A stretch of 64,000 nucleotides of DNA from Corallium rubrum (lineage: Eukaryota; Cnidaria; Anthozoa; Scleralcyonacea; Coralliidae). The DNA lies in the NCBI GenBank assembly GCA_964035015.1, contig OZ036013.1, positions 3,840,001 to 3,904,000 of the forward strand, read 5' to 3'. Below, in pieces: positions 1-11,011 of the stretch; position 1 is the first letter of the stretch, and each line of letters opens with the position of its first letter. Below the pieces are notes generated by a model. It was not told the DNA's origin. It did not search any database and saw only the letters and a program-made list of their open reading frames with translations. A program made the position numbers and the translations under genes.

Positions 1-91
1 AGTTCTTATTAGTTCCCACCGACTGAGCAATTTCTTTTCGACATTCTAAAGTGACATGATCAAGTGAAAATGAACGTGTAGAAGGGATTTG

Positions 92-198
92 GGTGCATAT
101 GTGCGTGCATGCGTGAACATCTGCGTGCATAGGTGCGTAAAAATCTACGTGCATGTGTGCACGTGCATGTGTGGGTGGAAATCTGCGTGCATATGTGA

Positions 199-244
<46 letters not shown>

Positions 245-360
245 TGTGTGTGTGTGTGTGCATGTGTGCGTGAAAATCTGCGTGCATATGTGCGTGTGCA
301 TGTGTGCGTGAAAATCTGCGTGCATATATGCGTAAAAACGTGGGTGAATATGCGCATGTG
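92..360. repeat. TG microsatellite in a TGCGTGCATATG-type minisatellite
   Basis: An uninterrupted (TG)n run occupies about 200-260. It is flanked on both sides by imperfect copies of a roughly 24-bp unit containing GTGCGTGAAAATCTGCGTGC. The long open frames here on both strands (His/Thr or Cys/Val repeats) are products of the repeat and are not genes. Confidence 0.95.
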
Positions 361-776
361 TTTTTTGTACGTTTTTGTGAGTTTGTACGGCTTACTTTAC
401 CTTGACAGGATATAAACTTTCTTTGGAACAAGGCATACGGACATGGTTGCGGTCCCATGTATCTCTAAGAATATATAACAGATATAAACATACAGCTTGC
501 CCAAAGTGGAGCTTACTACATGCGGGCTAACATACTGCCTACCACTCACAAAAGGTAAACCTACAGGAACAAAAACAATCCCGAGACCTGTAAAGTAACC
601 TCAGTACTCACGGAGAACCCTATTAGTCATACATGTATCTAAACTGTTCTTCCTAACGGACAATATCCGCTTCCAATTGATATTTTAAGACTTATTTTGA
701 ATCATTTGATAGTCGTTTCACAATGTCTGTCCGCATTTCAGCTTTAAAGAAATAGGTACGCTTGGCGGTACATAGT
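361..776. other. non-coding stretch, nothing recognised
   Basis: No open frame with coding character, RNA gene or clear repeat is visible in this AT-rich interval. Confidence 0.6.
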
Positions 777-1019
777 AGAGACCTTAAGATACCCTGGGTT
801 TGGTTTACGGGTACGGGTACTGCCATTTTTGTTTACCCGTAATATCTACCCGTTTTCCCGTGGTAGATCATGGTCTACCCGTACATACGACTACGGGTAC
901 GGGTAGATTACCCGTACCCGTAAACCGAACTTGGGGTATCTTAAGGTCTCTATTACGAGTAAACAAAAATGGCGGTACCCGTACCCGTAAATCGAACACG
1001 GGGTATCTTAAGGTCTCTA
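777..1019. mobile_element. MITE with AGAGACCTTAAGATACCC termini
   Basis: The left end (777-846) and right end (951-1019) are inverted copies of the same sequence, beginning AGAGACCTTAAGATACCC and continuing through TACGGGTACGGGTA and GCCATTTTTGTTTAC. A second copy of the right terminus ends at about 951, so the element looks nested or has a duplicated end. No transposase is present. Confidence 0.75.
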
Positions 1020-1640
1020 GTATCTACTGTACTCGCACGCGTGGTAGATACAAAAAGCTATTACAAACCTGTACGTGTCTGGGTAGGGTCGAGGAGGCTT
1101 ATCAGCACACACATAAGGCTAAAGAAAAATACAACAACACCAATTATCTTCCTTGCGAGATCCTTGTGATATTCAATATTTTCAACCCCAAATCCTGAGA
1201 ACTGTACTTTTGCTTAATCCAAAGCGACACCTTTCAAAAACTTGAGTTCTTCGACCATTTCCTATATCTTTCTTACCCGAAATAATATGGTATGTCCTGG
1301 CAGAGGACTCAGCGTTGGCATTGGACGAGAGCAATCAGGAACTCGATAAAGTGAATGCAATGGTGCACCCTAAAATAACAAAGCACCAAAACTGTGACTT
1401 AAACTTACTGAAACCCTCAGCCGCGCTGAAAATAAATTTGATCTTCAGAATGTTCACATAGGGTAAAGATGGCTCGGTCCTTGAATAGTCCGAATAGTCA
1501 GTTGGACACTTCATCAAATCTCTCTAGTGGCAACCTACGAAAGCTTCCAGATTCCTATATTTTCTCGACTATAAGTCGCACCCTCGTGTAATATACAGTT
1601 TTTCGGTAATTCTTTGGAGAAAGGCTTAGACAAACTGCAG
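1020..1640. other. non-coding stretch, nothing recognised
   Basis: No coding signal, RNA gene or inverted repeat is seen. Short open frames have no recognisable composition. Confidence 0.55.
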
Positions 1641-1659
1641 CGTTATACTGGAGCCGCTA

Positions 1660-1985
1660 AATTGGGATGTCTTACAACGTAGCTACTTATATAATATAAA
1701 CTAGCGTACAGTATATGTTTTATTACAAAGCATAACATCTTACAACGTTGTAGCGCAATGTCGTAGAGTATAGTGTGACAACTTATAATAAAAGGAAACG
1801 CCTTGCAATGTGCAGTACTGTAGTGTGACGTCTTATAACAAAGCACAACGTCTTGTACTCTTATAACGTAGCATAACGTCTTAGAACGTACTGTACATAT
1901 AGCCTAACAACTTTTTACCTGGCGATTTATAACCTATAACGTAGAATGTAGCCTAATGTCTTATGACTTAGCGTCCTTTCCACAC
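1660..1985. repeat. degenerate minisatellite (CTTAYAACGTAGCATAACGT type)
   Basis: Irregular tandem repetition of phrases such as CTTACAACGTAGC and AACGTCTTATAACAAAGC, with units of roughly 12-26 bp. No coding content. Confidence 0.7.
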
Positions 1986-2104
1986 AAGTTCAAAGCAAGT
2001 GTAATGTCAGTCATAGCATCTACAGTATTCACTTACAAGTCTAACTGCTTCTTGTGGTTTGTTGTCAGAAAGTGACGTTGACATGTTGTCTGATAAATCG
2101 CACC

Positions 2105-2390
2105 TAACAACACACAATATAATATAATAATAATATTTATTACAATATACATGTATATGCCATGCAAATTACAGTATATGCAATATAATACAATGTTATA
2201 CAATGTAATACAATGTAATACTAAGCAATGCAATGTGATACAATATAATACAATATAATGTAATGCAATGTAATCCAACTCAATCCAACGTAATACAATA
2301 CAATGCAATATAATACAATGTAATGTAAATATTATTGTAATACAATGTAATGTAAATGTAATACTGTATAATTTAATATAATACAAACCA
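2105..2390. repeat. AT-rich (TACAATGTAA)n degenerate repeat
   Basis: Dense 5- to 10-bp repetition of AATACAATGTAATGCAATG-like phrases. The minus-strand 117-aa frame (Ile/Leu/His/Tyr-rich) is a by-product of the repeat. Confidence 0.8.
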
Positions 2391-2459
2391 AAATTTGTTG
2401 AATTTTGTATGAACAGCAGCTGCTACCCTAATTTGCACAACAATTTGACGAGTACTTAC

Positions 2460-2565
2460 ATCTCATATTCTAGTGTTTCCACTTGATCAGACCCAATTTG
2501 GGTCTTAGATGTACCTGGTCTGTCTTCACTTTCTGTGGTAGTTCCAGTACTACCAACTGATATCT
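2460..2565 (-). CDS. exon 2 of a small minus-strand host gene (hypothetical)
   Basis: Read on the minus strand, an acceptor (ATTACCAG) ends just before base 2565 and a donor (GTAAGTACT) follows base 2460. The 106-nt exon is open in the phase left by the exon at 3929-4049 and encodes 34 residues rich in Ser/Thr/Glu/Asp (for example EDRPGTSKTQIGSDQ), so it is probably disordered. It leaves two bases for the next exon. No further exon was identified to the left. The exon call rests on splice signals and phase agreement only; the protein family is not recognised. Confidence 0.5.
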
Positions 2566-2880
2566 CTGGTAATATAATAAGTTTAAGTAATTATACTTAA
2601 ACTTAAACTATAAACTTATATATACATGTATAATAAACTTATATATATATATAAATATACATGTATATATTATATCATTATATTTCAATACCTATAAACC
2701 AAAGCATAGATGATCTCCCAGTAAGTACTTGATACAAGGTTGTGCTTTATACAAGGTTGTAGAGTTTGGTATAATGTATTTTAAATTTATCTAACTATAC
2801 AACTTATCGTTACACAGTGTTTCATGCTTATGCAATTTTATAAGATGACTAAATAACATTGTTTCACTGAATTTATACTT

Positions 2881-2909
2881 GATCCAGCTGTCTCTTGCTC
2901 CTGAGTGTA

Positions 2910-2947
<38 letters not shown>

Positions 2948-3010
2948 TATATATAAATATATATATTGTATATATAAACATTACAATCAGGAGCAAGAGA
3001 CAGCTAGATC
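2881..3010. repeat. inverted repeat around a TA microsatellite
   Basis: Arms 2881-2911 and about 2977-3010 are inverted copies containing AGCTGTCTCTTGCTCCTGA, separated by (TA)n. The DNA can form a hairpin or cruciform. Confidence 0.8.
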
Positions 3011-3035
3011 ATGTAGGATATACATCAAAATAATA

Positions 3036-3039
<4 letters not shown>

Positions 3040-3077
<38 letters not shown>

Positions 3078-3108
3078 CAATGACAATCCTATGTATTGGT
3101 TTATATAT

Positions 3109-3153
<45 letters not shown>
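3040..3153. repeat. two (TA)n microsatellites
   Basis: TA runs at about 3040-3075 and 3109-3153, separated by a short unique spacer. Confidence 0.95.
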
Positions 3154-3154
<1 letters not shown>

Positions 3155-3158
<4 letters not shown>

Positions 3159-3405
3159 TAGCATGCTGTATAGTATCATGCTGTACAGGCAATAAAAGTA
3201 GCATGCTGTATAGGCAGTGTTGAAACAACAATCGAGATATAGCAAGGTTTGTTATACAGGTACTGCTGAAACAAAGAATGTACTGTAGGTGTCTAATGTT
3301 TTGATGAAAGACCTTTCTTCAGAGAGAAACATGGAATCACTCAAAACGTTTAGACTCCTACATTCTCTGTTTCAGCAGTATATCAAACTTTACGATGTAC
3401 TATAC

Positions 3406-3407
<2 letters not shown>
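3155..3407. repeat. Penelope-type terminal-repeat relic with inverted halves
   Basis: AAAAGTAGCATGCTGTATAG is duplicated at about 3154-3212. The blocks TACTGCTGAAACAAAGAATGTA and TACATTCTCTGTTTCAGCAGTA (split here only for description) face each other across about 3255-3385. A degenerate hammerhead-like segment, CTGAAGA then a GGTCTTTC-containing stem, lies on the minus strand near 3300-3325, but the GAAA box reads CAAA. The same family recurs at 28600-28785. Confidence 0.55.

Positions 3408-3476
<69 letters not shown>
3408..3476. repeat. (TA)n microsatellite
   Basis: Uninterrupted TA run bordering the palindrome at 3473-3679. Confidence 0.97.
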
Positions 3477-3478
<2 letters not shown>

Positions 3479-3679
3479 GACAAGATGTTCAGCTACAGCT
3501 CAAAGTTTTGTAAAAGCTTTATTAATAAAGTTTAAATTTTCGGCAGCATGCCACCGCCTTCTTCAGAAGTAAAGGATTCTTTACTTCTGAAGAAGGCGGT
3601 GGCATGCTGCCGAAAATTTAAACTTTATTAATAAAGCTTTTACAAAACTTTGAGCTGTAGCTGAACATCTTGTCCGATA
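3473..3679. repeat. near-perfect 207-bp palindrome
   Basis: The two ~101-bp arms are essentially exact inverted copies around a 5-bp centre near 3576. Each outer end begins TATCGGACAAGATGTTCAGC. TA microsatellites flank both sides. Each arm contains a CTGAAGA ... GAAA core resembling a hammerhead ribozyme, on opposite strands. I infer two head-to-head copies of a Penelope-type terminal repeat. Confidence 0.9.
3587..3620 (+). ncRNA. hammerhead-ribozyme-like core (mirror copy on the minus strand)
   Basis: CTGAAGA at 3587-3593 is followed by a stem-forming GGC/GCC segment and GAAA at 3612-3615. This is the order CUGANGA, stem II, GAAA of type I hammerheads. The sequence after GAAA (ATTTAAAC) gives only a weak stem III and cleavage site. 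Activity is uncertain. Confidence 0.35.
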
Positions 3680-3707
3680 TATTAATGACGAGTTTGGTCC
3701 ATTGTTA

Positions 3708-3710
<3 letters not shown>

Positions 3711-3784
<74 letters not shown>
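3711..3784. repeat. (TA)n microsatellite
   Basis: Uninterrupted TA run on the right side of the palindrome. Confidence 0.97.
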
Positions 3785-3788
<4 letters not shown>

Positions 3789-3928
3789 TGGGTACTGTGT
3801 CTTTCTTCTAAGTCTCAAGAAATGATGAGATTGATAAACCAAGCAATTACTAGACAAACGAGGCAAATTGTAACAAACCATGGATAATACAGAAACTAAA
3901 ATGATTTATAATCCCTACACAAACATAC

Positions 3929-4049
3929 CTGTAGCAGCCATACTTGATGACCTTTCTCTCTTCAAATTCCCCAATCTTTGCTTCTTAAAAATATCGTCTA
4001 AAGTGGGTTGAACCAGTCGCTTTCTTTTGCTACCATCTTTAGCAATCAT
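3929..4049 (-). CDS. exon 1 of a small minus-strand host gene; basic N-terminus with PIP-like motif
   Basis: On the minus strand an ATG at 4049 opens 40 codons ending at a consensus donor (ACAG then GTATGT), leaving one base that fits the exon at 2460-2565. The peptide begins MIAKDGSKRKRLVQPTLDD and continues IFKKQRLGNLKRERSS. It has a basic nuclear-localisation-like cluster (KRKR) followed by QPTLDDIFKK, which resembles a PCNA-interacting or hAT/ZMYM-type N-terminal motif. I infer a nuclear protein; the rest of the gene is not found and the family is not established. The ~1.36-kb intron contains the palindrome and TA repeats. Confidence 0.5.
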
Positions 4050-5640
4050 GCTCTGAAAATCAAGTCCTTACTTCAAATTCTGCAAGCACTATATCGGTCA
4101 AAGAAACTACATTTTATTGTCAACATTTGCAAATCTCCACTTCCTTGATTTGAGCCGTTCATTCAGCTGACACACATAAATATTTCAAATAATACTTCGT
4201 GTATCTCTATATCAGACTTGCTGTAATAGCGGCGAGGTATGGAGACCCTGGGTGCAAAGCCCGATGAGGTAATAGTTGACGAACAACAATTGTTTATTGT
4301 TAATATACATTGACATTGGAAGCGCGAACAATCTAATTATTTTAATGGAAACTAACTTGTGTACCTTAGAAACCTTAGTTCTTCGGAATTATCAAAAAAA
4401 CAACAAAGCATAAGCATTGCTTTTACGTAAATAAAACAAGGTAAGGCATATCCTCCACTCCTCGGCGCCGTCATGTTTTGAAAGTCAGTAGAGCATGAAA
4501 CTTCGACAATGAAAACGCCCCCTGGAATCAGAACACTTTTGACTGAAAAAATATACCCGCATAAGCAGAAAAATTAAAATATCTCGGGAAATAACCATTA
4601 AACCATGTCAAGCCGACAATTTAAGAAAATAAAGAATAAAAGGTCATCATTTTAAAAAACAAGATAAGATATTAATTGTTTTTTTAACATGAATATCAAG
4701 TCAGAACTAAAGGTTGTCATAACTCAGAAGATGACGACTTTTCGGATTATGTTTTATTCTTTATATGATTATCAGGCAATATTCTTGCATTTTTACCAAG
4801 AAAAGAGTTTGTATTATTGTATTAAGGACTTTTTTATACTTTAATTAGATAGAAACCGTTGGATAATACAATTTATGTTAGAAAATAACTAAATATCGTG
4901 TACTAAATTTGCAAAACGTTAGAAAAAGTATGATCGACTCTGTTTCGGTAATAGTCGGAAGTAATCGATTTACTCTCGTTACATGTCGTGAACAGTCACG
5001 TGACGTGATTCTTGATAAAACTCGTGCTCGTGGAGAAGATGGAGGGAGATTTGAACTTGTTGTTCTGTACAGTGTTTTAAACCGTCTTTTCATCAATTTT
5101 GAAGGTAATATGTTATTACTAGCTGCTTTAAGTAATACAGTTTTCATATTATTTGAGTCTTGGTTGGTCTTTGCAACTTTAATGGCGAATAAGGACAATA
5201 CTATAAGAAAGCCTTCGGTTGGGCTTCGGAGTTCGTACATGCGGCAAATATTTCGCTCTTTGAACTGAAACCTGTTCAGAATCTTTAAATTTACGTCGTT
5301 TTAAAACCTCTATCGACTAGAAAACGTAGAAGTTATAGAATTTAGAGTTGCACAAAAGGTTATTCAGCATTTATTCAATAAAAGTTTGGCATTTTGTAGC
5401 GTGATGCAGAGACACAACAGATCGGAGAAGAAGGCAAAAGGAAATCCAAAATGGCCGCCATGAAAACGTTTAGCTGCATCATGGGAAAAATTTTGCACAA
5501 TTTATGTATTGGCCTCTCACATATTTTTAAAATTTATTTTACAATGTTAAATTTGTATGATTGACCATTGTTTGAAAGTCTATTTGGATAAATATAAAAT
5601 ATTTTTAATAAATAATTGTACATGACTGTTTAATTTTGTT
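4050..5640. other. presumed upstream/intergenic region of the minus-strand gene
   Basis: No repeat structure is recognised. The overlapping 119-120-aa open frames on both strands at about 4878-5268 have no recognisable domain and no splice context. The segment around 4970-5050 is richer in CpG than its surroundings and could be promoter sequence, which is inference only. Confidence 0.4.
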
Positions 5641-5696
5641 TTGTTTTTTTCTCAAACCATAAATAAAATTGAATTTGTCTATTCTATTTTTTTTAG

Positions 5697-5857
5697 AAAG
5701 TTGACTCAGCTGAAAAAGCATCACCACATGATACCAAAAGATGCCACCAAAAGCCACCAAAACAGCACAAAAAATGGAAATTCAAAAGGAGCAGTATTTA
5801 AAGTTACAACTCCAAAATGTATAAAGATTGAGAATATTACATTTGTTGGTTTTCTTG
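5697..5857 (+). CDS. possible internal exon (hypothetical)
   Basis: A polypyrimidine tract with TTTTTTTTAG precedes 5697, and a strong donor (CTTG then GTAAGT) follows 5857. One frame is open throughout (about 53 codons, starting KLTQLKKHHHMIPKDATKSH), Lys/Ser/Asn-rich. No partner exon was found, so this is a weak call from splice signals alone. Confidence 0.3.
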
Positions 5858-5869
5858 GTAAGTTACTCT

Positions 5870-6630
5870 GAGACAATATCTGGCATATTAAGTCATATAA
5901 GAAAAAAGTTCTTGATTCTCATCACTGCTCAATTGCATTTTGGGTCTAGTATGAACAAATTATCAGAAAAAAAATAACCACTTTTCAGATTCACTTTAGG
6001 TGTATAATATTTTTATACAAAAATACAAATTATATAAACTTTTTGCCTTCTATATATAATTATTCAAAATGTAGTGATAAGATTCAAGGATTTTTTTTAT
6101 GTCACCTGCATGTAAATTTGGTTGTATTCATATGAATGGCTCTGCTCTGGAACTCGGGGGGAAATGTTTAGTTGTGACGAGAGTTTTTTTATTCTTATTT
6201 CTGAAATAAAATTGACATAGCAGTTAGACAGTTTCAGTTTAACTAATGACTTATAAAATAATTTTAAGAAGTCTCATGAAGATTTTCTGCAATGTAAAGT
6301 TTTTTTTTTGACAATAATCAAAGCAAATCTAAAATGTCAAGATAACACACAATACAGTAGTAAAATTAAAAGTTTGATATAAGAGAAAAGTGTTCTGCAT
6401 GTTTCAACCATGTTCCAGAGCATCCATACAAAAAGTATTTATTTTCTGGTGTCATTGTGTATTTTTTTGTTTGATATTTTTGCTTGCTATTTTTGTTCGA
6501 ATTTTTGCTTGCTATTTTTGTTCAAATGCAACATCTTTTGATACACCCAATTTCTATGAGCTGGGCTCTTTTTATCCCTCTATGGTCAACTGATGGATTT
6601 GATGTCAACTGCATTGTGCCAGCTTTTAGT
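5870..6630. other. AT-rich non-coding stretch
   Basis: No gene or repeat family recognised. A short phrase, TTTTTGCTTGCTATTTTTGTTC, is repeated near 6475-6525. Confidence 0.5.
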
Positions 6631-6637
6631 TGATTAA

Positions 6638-6994
6638 AGCCCTAATCAATCGAGAACGCAAGTCATCGCACGTTTTAGCTTGTGCTTGCTTGTGTCTTGT
6701 TTGATCACCAGCTTGCGATGACTTGCGTTAGCTTGCGACTACTTTGATCTTGTTCAAATTTCATCGCAAGTTTTCTTCAACTTGCAAGAGCATGCAAAAC
6801 ATTTGAACACAAAACACAAGTCGATGCAAGTCTTTTGTGCTCCATCACTGTAACTACCATGAGAACTAGTGAAAAGGTGTGGGAACTAGTGGAAGTGCAG
6901 AACTTGCAATGGCTTGTGCTGACATTTGACTGGTGGCATCGCAAGTCATTGTAAGCTAATTTGCGATGACTTGCATTCTCATTTGATTAGGGCT
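6638..6994. mobile_element. MITE with TAA duplication (PIF/Harbinger-like)
   Basis: Termini AGCCCTAATCAA and TTGATTAGGGCT are inverted, flanked by TAA at 6635-6637 and 6995-6997. Inside, AAGTCATCGCA-type phrases face one another. Length 357 bp, no transposase. The 3-bp TAA duplication suggests the Harbinger group. Confidence 0.75.
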
Positions 6995-6999
6995 TAAGA

Positions 7000-9517
7000 A
7001 TAGACATTGCCACAAACCTATTTTCAATACTTGTGTACCCCTATATCCTGAAAAATAAAGCTGCTGAAAAAGTTTGATCTTGATCTTTACCATCATCATC
7101 GTGTTTTTCAAATTGGTAAAAGAAGAATGGAACCACAGAATAACAGAACTCTACAAGAAAATGACTGTGCATTGAAGTGCCATCTGCAGTGGAAAAGTTC
7201 TTAGGACTACACTGAAATTTGGCAAAAGATTATGAAGATGTTGGCTAGCTGACAATGTCGAATAATAAAATTTGTCATACTCTGCAGTAGATTGCATATT
7301 AGTGTATGGAGAAAAATTGTTTCATTCCTTTCTTTGTTGGTTGTACTGCAGTCTATATTCATTTTCAATGAATTAATCAAATTATTCCAGTTGTAGCAGG
7401 AGTCAGTTTCTCATAAAGAAATTGGAGTTTATTGAAAATATTGGGTTTTTTTTTTATTTTCATCAAAAGCATCTATTAAATTAATTTTCAAAAAAGTTAA
7501 ACATTATTTTATTTTTATGTTTATTGATTAATTACATCCTATTCAGCGGTTTTAAATGAAATTCTTTTTCACTTGGATCATATTGTAGTACTTGTACAAC
7601 CAGGGTGGAGATGGAGCATTTATTCTTATACTGTCAATAGACAAGTTCGGCATTTCAACTGTGTATAAAATCTGACTTCTTCTGAGTTGGGATAAAACTT
7701 CTTTCATAAATAACATAAGCCTGAAGCAACCATAGTAAACATGATTTGAAAGCAAATGATAACTTATGTTAATTACATGTATGTACAATAACTCGATAGT
7801 ATTCTACTGTACATGTATGTTATGTTGTGTATGAAATAAGTTTTATCCTGACTCAATATATATCAGATTTGTGCATAGTCAAGATCCTAAACTTGCACAC
7901 TACATATGTTAACTGCATAAGTTTTTAGGTTTGTTAAATACATAGTCCAGTTGTTTGAAAGAGTTGTGTTGCTGCATCTTTTGTATTTGAATTTGAACAA
8001 TAACAACAAAATAATTGGCCTAAATTAAGTTTATAATTTCTTCAGTTTGCAAAAATTGTCAAAAACATTTTGAGTTTGATCACATACATTATCTATACTG
8101 TACCACATGTCAGACAACTGGGCTAAGTATGAACAGACATACCTGTAATAGTTTTAACTTATTATAATGCTCTGAAATGACTATTTATTATGGTGAAGAA
8201 ATTTAATACAAAAATTTAATAGTAATAACAATGGACCTCGTTTTAAAAACAAACACAGGTACAGCAAATTTGGAAAAAATTCTGTGTTTTCAGTTTCTTG
8301 AAGCCTATTTCTTCTTACCAAATTGTGTTATTTTATTGTCAAGACTAATTTTTCATGGCGTTTGTTTTCTCCAAGTTTGTCTTCTCCAAGTTTGTCTTGT
8401 GTGCCAAAAATACATTAAGTATTAAACATACGGTGCATCTATCATTTACCAGCATTTGAATCCATAGTGAAAAAAGATTGATAGTGGTAAAAAAATTCAG
8501 CCAATCAAACATTCTGTACATTTGCATTTAACACGCCATCAAGCTGTAATTATTTCATTGCCATACATCCCTATTTGTTGTTCATTATTAGCCTCAAGTA
8601 TTTCTCTTTTCTTTTATTATTCCTACTCAATTTCCATCATTAATTAAGAATGACTTTGTTCAATTGTCACCGTGTTAGATATACTTTTCAAGAGCATTAT
8701 AATTATCTTGTATTTTAGTTAATTATTTGCAGATTCAGTTAGCTACGTGAAGAAAAATAAGGCACGTAGTCCCCTGACACCTGAAAAACCAACTCCCAAT
8801 AAAATTAACCCCCGCCCAGTGTTATTGTTTTTGAACTTGTGACAGTGCAAAGTGGAATATTGTAATCAGGTTTAACTGAAGATGGTACGGTAGATATTGC
8901 TATAATTTGAATATTTTTCGGGAGCAGGGAAATTAAATATTTCATTGCAGTGTTACAAGTCTTGCAATTTTATTGGCAACCAGGTTTTCAACACAAAAAT
9001 TTTCTCTTGAAATAATATTCTTTGGATTTAAAGAATTTTTAACAATAATTTTAGAACAGTTACAATTTAATTTGCAACCATGTATTTGATCACAAAAATT
9101 CACTCTTAATGATATTCAAAACTATATATTATATGATTTCAAAAAAGTTATAAATAATTCAGGCTGTGGATCAGCATACGACACAAGTTGCAAGTAGAAG
9201 TTGCTATAAAATTAAGTAATTTTTGATGAACTGAATTCCAAAACAGTTATTAAAACAAAATTCCTAAATTATACTGTATATTGTTTGTCTATGAACCACA
9301 ATCCTTTCCACTAACTTAATTTAATTAAAAATCTTTAAAATTCGATACAAATAATTTATTTGAACTTTATAAACTACTGTACGTTGTGATTTTCGAATGG
9401 TTGCAAAGTAAATTGCGAAAAATTACTTTTCTATTTTTAAGAAACAGACAGACGATAGTGACAACAATAGACTGACTACAACACCCACACATACCGCACT
9501 TTCTACACAACTATGAC
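7000..9517. other. AT-rich non-coding stretch
   Basis: Only short unsupported open frames occur (up to 78 codons). No exon with paired splice signals, RNA gene or transposon terminus was recognised. Confidence 0.5.
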
Positions 9518-9966
9518 GTATGAATCGGATACATGAATATAGGCGAACTTAACAGGAACGTTTCACTAGACTGGCGATGATCGCCGAATGACCACCAACA
9601 GTTTTTCTCAACACTATAATAACCTTAGCGAATGAATTGGACACATGAATATTGGCGAACTTGACAGGAACGTTTCACTAGACTGGCGATGATCGCCGAA
9701 TGACCACCAACAGTTTTTCTCAACACTACAACAACCTTAGCGAATTAATCGGACACATGAATATAGGCGAACTTGACAGGAACGCTTCACTAGACTGGCG
9801 ATGATCGCCGAATGACCACCAACAGTTTTTCTCAACATTACAATAACCTTAGCGAATTAATCGGATACATGAATATAGGCGAACTTGACAGGAACGTTTC
9901 ACCAGACTGGCGATGATCGCCGAATGACCACCAACCGTTTTTCTCAACACTACAATAACCTTAGCG
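9518..9966. repeat. 112-bp tandem repeat, four copies
   Basis: Copies start near 9518, 9628, 9740 and 9852 and end near 9964. Each contains CATGAATATAGGCGAAC, GACTGGCGATGATCGCCGAA and TTTTTCTCAACACTA. Spacing between the later copies is exactly 112 bp and divergence is only a few percent, so amplification is recent. Each unit holds the short palindrome GGCGATGATCGCC. Confidence 0.93.
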
Positions 9967-10840
9967 AACAACTTTTTAAGAGCACGGAGCATACGGATAC
10001 TCTTAGGTTCAAGCCATTTACTTTTTAACGCAAGTTACTACTACTCAAGACTACAGTTGATGAGCATGTCATTTCACTAAAGAAATATACCAGTGCTTCA
10101 GTTTTACCAAATGTAACAATGTTCCACTATGTACCAAAGAATTGAACAATGACTTGAAAAACCTATAACCAATGAACAAAAGTATAATGTGTAATAACCT
10201 GCAATGGATCGAAATATAATGCCGGGGAACTTGTACATTCGGCGGACTGGAGGTCAGGTGTCATTTGTTGAACAAAGTGGAAACTAATATTTCACTTTTT
10301 GGAGCTCACAGATGTTTCAGAATTCACGTGAGCCCATGCATGCACCTACAGCAGTAAATGGTATTTAAAACGGTGGCTTCTCGCCTTCTCTTCGACTTAC
10401 CGTATTTTTTCAAAACAGAATCCATATTAAACAAACAATGTTATTTACAATCTTGTGAAACAAATTTGTTGAAAAAGCAAATAGACTGCTAATGTCGGGT
10501 TGTTTGGGTTTTTTTGAATGACAACCATTTGTCATTGTGAAAATTTAAGTAAATGAAAAAAAGAAAATCTTTGAAGAACATGAATTTAAAAACGTTTTGA
10601 AAAACCAATAAATGTACAGTATGTTTGAGATTATTGGAAAGTTTTAGTATTTTTTGAGATTGAAGTTTGCGAGGGTAGATAAGATTTAATAACTTGATAT
10701 CTATTGCAACGTTATTAAAATTGTTTCACTGAAAATCAGAGCTCTGCTCGAAATGTCAATATTTCGTTGCTAAAAATTTAGGCAGTTCATCAATTTGCTA
10801 TGTATTTGTACGCTCTACTTTTTACACTCTCGGTTAAGAA
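9967..10840. other. non-coding stretch, nothing recognised
   Basis: No coding or repeat signal beyond AT-rich background. Confidence 0.5.
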
Positions 10841-10847
10841 AAGAACT

Positions 10848-11011
10848 CTAAGGCTGGTTTTCAGTCATGAAATTTTCCTTAGACATAAACGGACAGGACA
10901 TTTTTCTTTATCTTGCGAGCTCTTGGATGGAAGAAATTATTCAAGACATTGGAAACTTTCATGTCCGTCTTTGTCTGAGGAATATTTTCTTAGTGGAAAC
11001 TGGTCTTAGAT
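10848..11011. mobile_element. hairpin MITE (CTAAGRCYRGTTT termini)
   Basis: The left arm (CTAAGGCTGGTTTTCA ... GACATAAACGGACA) and the right arm (TGTCCGTCTTTGTC ... TGGAAACTGGTCTTAG) are inverted copies over about 50 bp. The 85-aa and 69-aa open frames inside are incidental. Confidence 0.7.

Noticed and set aside
60..458. Open frames of 70-132 codons over the TG repeat
   Set aside because: Pure products of the microsatellite, open on both strands; no domain.
4878..5268. Overlapping 119- and 120-aa frames on both strands
   Set aside because: No domain, no splice context, and mirror frames in the same interval suggest chance; kept only as unannotated sequence.
9518..9966. CRISPR-like appearance of regular repeats
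   Set aside because: Whole 112-bp units are repeated with no unique spacers, and the DNA is eukaryotic.
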